Below, piece by piece: positions 6,380 through 9,505 of a DNA stretch of 9,505 bases. Within the stretch, counting starts at the first letter, position 1. Each line of letters opens with the position of its first letter. The notes under the pieces are model-generated. The model made no database searches. It saw only the letters and a program-made list of their open reading frames with translations, and was not told the origin of the DNA. The translations under genes were made by a program, and so were the position numbers. The stretch covers positions 1 to 9,505 of the forward strand of contig CAKPER010000044.1 in the NCBI GenBank assembly GCA_934149245.1, given 5' to 3'. This DNA is from an uncultured Bacilli bacterium (lineage in GTDB: Bacteria > Bacillota_I > Bacilli_A > RF39 > UBA660).

Positions 6380-7648
6380 TTGAAATATGAATATATGGAT
6401 ATGGGAGCATATAACTTGCATATCATTAAAACTAATAAATTTAAAACAATTACAGTAGAAGTAAATTTCCGTGAAAAAATGGATGAAAATCTTGTTACTA
6501 TGAGAAATTTACTAAAAGGAGTGTTACTTACAACTAATAGGAATTTTACTAGTGAAAGAGAACTTATAAAAGAAACAGAAAACTTATATGACTTAAAATT
6601 AATAAGTGCAACAACTAGAATAGGTAATTATAATAATTTAGCTTTTAAAGTAAGATTTTTAAATGAAAAATATACAGAAGAGTATATGAATCAGGATTCT
6701 ATAGAATTTTTACTTGATATAATATTTAATCCTGATTTGGAAAATAATAAATTTAGAAAAGATATTTTAGATAAATGTAAACTTAAGTTAGAAAAAAGTA
6801 TTAAAAGTCTTTCAGATAATAAATTAAAGTTTGCTTTATTTAATCTATTAGCATCTACTAAAAATATGCCTTATTCTTGTAGTGCTTATGGAAAGCTAGA
6901 TGATTTGGAAAAAATTAATGTAGATAATTTATATGAATATTATAAAAAAGTTTTAAATGATAATTATGTTGATGTTTTTGTGGTTGGAGATGTAGATAGT
7001 ACTAAGATAAAAGAAATATTTAAGGAGAAGTTTAAAGTTAATACGTATAAAAAAGTTCAAAATGATATTTTAGTTAAGGAATTGAAACCACGACAAAGAA
7101 TTGTTAAATTAAAAGATCAGGATAGTGCTAATCAGACACAGCTAACTATATTATGTTCTTTAAATGATCTTACAGAGTTTGAAAGAAAATATGTTTTACT
7201 TGTTTATAGTGAAATGTTAGGAGGTTCTTCTAATTCACTTTTGTTTGATACAGTAAGAGAAAAGAATTCTTATGCGTATTATGTAAATGCTTTATCTAAG
7301 GCGTATGATAATATAATGGTAATATATGCAGGGATTGAGCCTGGTAATGCTGATAATGTTTTGAAGTTAGTTAAAAAGACACTAGTAAATATAGGAAAAG
7401 GTAAGTTTGAGGATAAGTTACTTGAGAGTGCGAAGGAAACTATTATTTCTAGTATTAAGGCTGGTAAAGATAGTCCATCCGGTATTATTAATACTTATTA
7501 TGCTAAAATTTTAGCAGGTTCACTTCTTTTCGATGAGAGAATAGAGAAAATTGCTAAAGTAACGAGGGAAGATATTATAGAGTTATCTCATAAAATAAGT
7601 ATGCATACTTTATACTTATTAGAAGGAGGATGCAATGAAGGAGATTAA
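6380..7648 (+). CDS. ymfF: M16-family peptidase-like protein YmfF (non-catalytic partner)
   Basis: A 422-aa protein, close to the family's usual 420-430, with the two-lobed M16 (pitrilysin/processing-peptidase) fold. The N-terminal lobe lacks the zinc motif HxxEH, as expected for the YmfF partner. The C-terminal lobe has the substrate-binding Arg/Tyr motif in LLFDTVREKNSYAYY (R293, Y298, Y300 from the TTG start). M16 proteins of this type work as pairs, one subunit holding the zinc and the other the R/Y element, and the catalytic partner follows directly. Databases label the pair 'EF-P 5-aminopentanol modification-associated'; the biochemical basis is unclear to me. I chose TTG at 6380 over GTG at 6371 from Shine-Dalgarno spacing; the protein then begins MKYEYMDMG. 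The gene overlaps ymfH by 14 bp, so the two are translationally coupled. Confidence 0.88.
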   Translation: MKYEYMDMGAYNLHIIKTNKFKTITVEVNFREKMDENLVTMRNLLKGVLLTTNRNFTSERELIKETENLYDLKLISATTRIGNYNNLAFKVRFLNEKYTEEYMNQDSIEFLLDIIFNPDLENNKFRKDILDKCKLKLEKSIKSLSDNKLKFALFNLLASTKNMPYSCSAYGKLDDLEKINVDNLYEYYKKVLNDNYVDVFVVGDVDSTKIKEIFKEKFKVNTYKKVQNDILVKELKPRQRIVKLKDQDSANQTQLTILCSLNDLTEFERKYVLLVYSEMLGGSSNSLLFDTVREKNSYAYYVNALSKAYDNIMVIYAGIEPGNADNVLKLVKKTLVNIGKGKFEDKLLESAKETIISSIKAGKDSPSGIINTYYAKILAGSLLFDERIEKIAKVTREDIIELSHKISMHTLYLLEGGCNEGD

Positions 7649-8912
7649 GATAGAAGGAATAGATGAAATCATTTATTATACTAAATTAGAAAATGGCTTA
7701 GATGTATACTTGTATAATAAAGAAAATGCTAATAATAATTATGTAACATTTACTACTAAATTTGGTTCGATTTATAATGAGTTTGTCCCAATTGGTAAAA
7801 ATAAGATGACCAAAGTTCCACATGGCGTTGCCCATTTTTTGGAACATAAAGTTTTTGCTCAGCCAGAAGATCCTCAACCAGAAGAATTTTTTGCTAAAAG
7901 TGGTGCAGTATGTAATGCTTATACAACTTTTAAAAATACAACATATTTGTTTTCAGGACCAGATAATTTGAAAGAAAATATTAATTTCTTGCTTGATTAT
8001 GTGCAAAATCCATATTTTACGGATGAAAATGTAGAGAGTGAGAAAGGAATTATTACTCAAGAGATACATATGTGTGATGATAATCCACAAGATGTTTTGT
8101 ATGAGGCTATTAGAACAAATGCTTTTTATAATAATCCTTTTAAAGATAGTGTAATTGGTACTGTTGATGATATTAATTCTATAGATAAAGATGTTCTTTT
8201 TACTTGTTATAATACTTTTTATCATCCTGAGAATATGTTTTTGGTAGTAACGGGTAATTTTGATGTTAATGATGTTCTTAATAGTATTATTGCTAATCAA
8301 AGAAGTAAGAAATTTAAAAAGCTAGATAGTATAAAAATAAAGGAATATCGTGAAAAGAATGAAGTAGTAAGAAAGAGGGAAGTTATAAAGAAAGATACTG
8401 AAATATCTAAAATGGCTTATAATATAAAGATTTCTTTAAATGATTTGGATATATCTAAAAGAAAATATAATATATATTTATTTATAATATTTGCTATATT
8501 ATTTGATGAATCTTCTTTATTTGATGAAGAGGCTAAAAATGAGAAATTAATGACTAATTCTTTATATGTTAATATTTTGAATTGTGATACACATACTTTG
8601 ATTTCTCTTATTAATGAGACTAGTTCATATGATAGGTTGTTGGAGAAAATTGTTAAGTGTTTGGAGAATATTTCTATTAGTAAGGAAGATTTAGAAAGAA
8701 AAAAGAGAGTTTTAATTAGTAATGAAATTTTTAGTTTTGAAAATCTAGAAATTATTAATGAAATGATTATTGATAATATAATCTTTGATGGTCATATTGA
8801 AAATGATATGATAGGTTTATTAAAGAGTTTGAATTATGATGAATTAAACAGGGTTATTTCATCTTTAGATTTATCTAATAATTGTACTGTTATAATGCAG
8901 GGAAACGATTAA
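7635..8912 (+). CDS. ymfH: M16-family zinc peptidase YmfH
   Basis: A 425-aa M16 metallopeptidase, full length for the family. The inverted zinc motif H67-F-L-E70-H71 is intact, and the third zinc ligand is probably E143 in EKGIITQEI, with E136 the second conserved Glu seven residues earlier. E70 would activate the water. The C-terminal lobe is divergent and lacks a clear R/Y motif, which fits division of labour with YmfF. The start ATG at 7635 has a strong AGAAGGAGG site at 7621-7629, five bases upstream and inside the end of ymfF. No signal peptide is visible, so it should act in the cytoplasm. In B. subtilis ymfF and ymfH lie downstream of spoIIIE in the same order, which supports orthology. 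A terminator hairpin begins in the last codons. Confidence 0.92.
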   Translation: MKEIKIEGIDEIIYYTKLENGLDVYLYNKENANNNYVTFTTKFGSIYNEFVPIGKNKMTKVPHGVAHFLEHKVFAQPEDPQPEEFFAKSGAVCNAYTTFKNTTYLFSGPDNLKENINFLLDYVQNPYFTDENVESEKGIITQEIHMCDDNPQDVLYEAIRTNAFYNNPFKDSVIGTVDDINSIDKDVLFTCYNTFYHPENMFLVVTGNFDVNDVLNSIIANQRSKKFKKLDSIKIKEYREKNEVVRKREVIKKDTEISKMAYNIKISLNDLDISKRKYNIYLFIIFAILFDESSLFDEEAKNEKLMTNSLYVNILNCDTHTLISLINETSSYDRLLEKIVKCLENISISKEDLERKKRVLISNEIFSFENLEIINEMIIDNIIFDGHIENDMIGLLKSLNYDELNRVISSLDLSNNCTVIMQGND

Positions 8913-8940
8913 TTCTATATGTTTGATCGTTTCTTTTATC
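8902..8940 (+). terminator. Rho-independent terminator of the ymfF-ymfH operon
   Basis: GAAACGATTAA (8902-8912, including the ymfH stop) pairs with TTGATCGTTTC (8923-8933) over 11 bp with one G-U pair and a 10-nt loop, then CTTTTATCTT. A second small hairpin, TTAACT/AGTTAA (8941-8955) followed by ACTTTTT, may act as a back-up. Confidence 0.8.
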
Positions 8941-8992
8941 TTAACTTTTAGTTAAACTTTTTGAAAAGGGGTAACAAAAAAATCTAAAGTAA

Positions 8993-9021
8993 TTGACAGT
9001 GATAGTGATTTATGATAAAAT
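8993..9021 (+). promoter_or_regulatory. Strong promoter of the tRNA-Met gene
   Basis: A consensus TTGACA (8993-8998) and TAAAAT (9016-9021) are separated by 17 bp, with an extended -10 TGA (9013-9015). Transcription would begin near 9028, about 14 bases before the mature tRNA. Confidence 0.85.
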
Positions 9022-9041
9022 TAATATGCTTTTGAGGAAAT

Positions 9042-9118
9042 GGCGATGTAGCTCAGTTGGCTAGAGCATTCGGTTCATACCCGAAGGGTCGAGGGTTCGA
9101 GTCCCCCCGTCGCTACCA
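9042..9118 (+). tRNA. tRNA-Met (anticodon CAT), elongator type
   Basis: A full cloverleaf folds by eye. The acceptor stem is 9042-9048 with 9108-9114, with a G-U first pair. The D stem is GCTC/GAGC (9051-9054, 9064-9067). The anticodon stem is TTCGG/CCGAA (9069-9073, 9081-9085) around loop TTCATAC, with anticodon CAT at 9076-9078. The variable loop is 5 nt and the T loop is TTCGAGT (9096-9102). Discriminator A9115 and CCA (9116-9118) are encoded. A GU-closed acceptor beginning GGCG and ending CGCTACCA resembles Bacillus elongator tRNA-Met, not initiator tRNA or the tRNA-Ile2 that carries lysidine. The T stem has one A-C mismatch (A9092-C9106). Confidence 0.95.
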
Positions 9119-9132
9119 TTTGAAAAGATTAC

Positions 9133-9146
9133 TCGAGTTTGTCGAG
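9133..9146. other. Small hairpin between the tRNA and its terminator
   Basis: CTCGA (9133-9137) pairs with TCGAG (9142-9146) around a short loop, followed by six A. It is not a terminator in either direction. It could assist 3' processing of the tRNA precursor, or be incidental. Confidence 0.35.
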
Positions 9147-9153
9147 AAAAAAT

Positions 9154-9190
9154 AGAAACTAGTTCAGAAATGGATTAGTTTTTTTCTTTT
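9154..9190 (+). terminator. Rho-independent terminator of the tRNA gene
   Basis: AAACTAGTTC (9156-9165) pairs with GGATTAGTTT (9172-9181) over 10 bp including two G-U pairs, around a 6-nt loop. It is followed by TTTT, C and TTTT. The stem can be extended by two more pairs outward. Confidence 0.85.
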
Positions 9191-9364
9191 CTTTAATTTA
9201 TTGCCTATCAAAGCGTAGTTTTATTATTTATTAATTCTTTTTGCTGCATTATAAATACTTTAGGGTGATAAATATAGACTTTGCTTTCTTTATTATTATG
9301 AAATCATCTTATATAAAAAAATATATGTATCATTACAATTTGGAATTGCTTTTTATATATTTTT

Positions 9365-9373
9365 TGCGATAAT
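9365..9373 (+). promoter_or_regulatory. Extended -10 promoter of the truncated membrane-protein gene
   Basis: TG (9365-9366) plus one base precedes GATAAT (9368-9373), an extended -10 element. A weak -35 (TTGCTT, 9346-9351) lies 16 bp upstream. The leader would be short, with AAGGGAG at 9383-9389 close to its 5' end. Confidence 0.5.
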
Positions 9374-9396
9374 ATGTATGATAAGGGAGATGTATG

Positions 9397-9505
9397 ATGG
9401 AGAGAAAAGTTAAAATTTTTAAAAATGAGATAGAAATTTTATTAGTTATATTAACTTTTTTAAGTTTAATAATGAGTACATTAGAATATACAAATATGAT
9501 TTATA
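9397..9505 (+). CDS. N-terminus of an unidentified membrane protein (cut by window end)
   Basis: An open frame runs from ATG at 9397 (or the adjacent in-frame ATG at 9394) to the window end without a stop, covering about 36 residues. A basic start containing R and K residues leads, after a short polar stretch, into a hydrophobic segment (ILLVILTFLSLIMS) that looks like the first transmembrane helix or a signal anchor. AAGGGAG at 9383-9389 gives spacing of 7 bases to ATG 9397 and 4 to ATG 9394, so 9397 is preferred. An extended -10 promoter lies just upstream. The product cannot be named from this fragment. Confidence 0.7.
   Translation, partial: MERKVKIFKNEIEILLVILTFLSLIMSTLEYTNMIY

Noticed and set aside
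7953..8300. Open frame of 115 codons on the - strand
   Set aside because: It is antisense to the conserved part of ymfH, has biased low-complexity composition and no recognisable start context.
9298..9372. A 24-codon + strand open frame before the last gene
   Set aside because: There is no Shine-Dalgarno before its ATG and the composition is random A+T-rich; it also runs through the -10 element of the next gene.
1..9505. Recoded genetic code (UGA as Trp), suspected from Mollicutes-like composition
   Set aside because: Trp residues at conserved and variable positions are all TGG and no reading frame runs through TGA.

Overview
The window is strongly A+T-rich, with every gene on the + strand. 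The genes are tightly packed and preceded by purine-rich Shine-Dalgarno sites. The proteins (SpoIIIE-type FtsK, a paired YmfF/YmfH M16 peptidase set, DeoD, and a tRNA-Met with encoded CCA) point to a low-GC Bacillota, probably an uncultured Bacilli or Mollicutes-like gut lineage; this is inference from gene content and composition. Every Trp codon I checked is TGG, no gene reads through TGA, and all nine visible stops are TAA or TAG. There is therefore no sign of UGA recoding.

Layout. (1) 1-1323: a Nudix hydrolase gene and a peptidase E-like gene, followed by a decayed second copy of the Nudix gene's 3' end. The PepE-like gene therefore sits between two copies of the same ~60-bp gene tail. 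(2) 1430-2585: an ECF-type sigma factor overlapping by 8 bp an unrecognised soluble 229-aa protein, closed by a hairpin terminator at 2630-2660. (3) 2713-6345: a near-consensus promoter drives ftsK/spoIIIE, a single-pass membrane protein of unknown function and deoD, ending in a terminator that overlaps the deoD stop. (4) 6351-8940: a perfect TATAAT lies immediately after that terminator and probably starts the ymfF-ymfH pair, which ends in its own terminator. (5) 8993-9190: an elongator tRNA-Met with its own consensus promoter and terminator. (6) 9191-9505: about 170 bp with nothing I can support, then an extended -10 promoter and the start of a membrane-protein gene cut off by the window end.

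How the genes relate. The order FtsK/SpoIIIE ... YmfF-YmfH resembles the B. subtilis spoIIIE-ymf region, so the centre looks like core chromosomal housekeeping: chromosome translocation at division, nucleoside salvage, and an M16 peptidase pair that databases link to EF-P modification. The left third looks more accessory. I see no mobile element, CRISPR array or recognisable defence system. The items most worth a second look are the duplicated Nudix tail around pepE, the sigma factor/unknown gene pair, and an Asn at the catalytic Asp position of DeoD.
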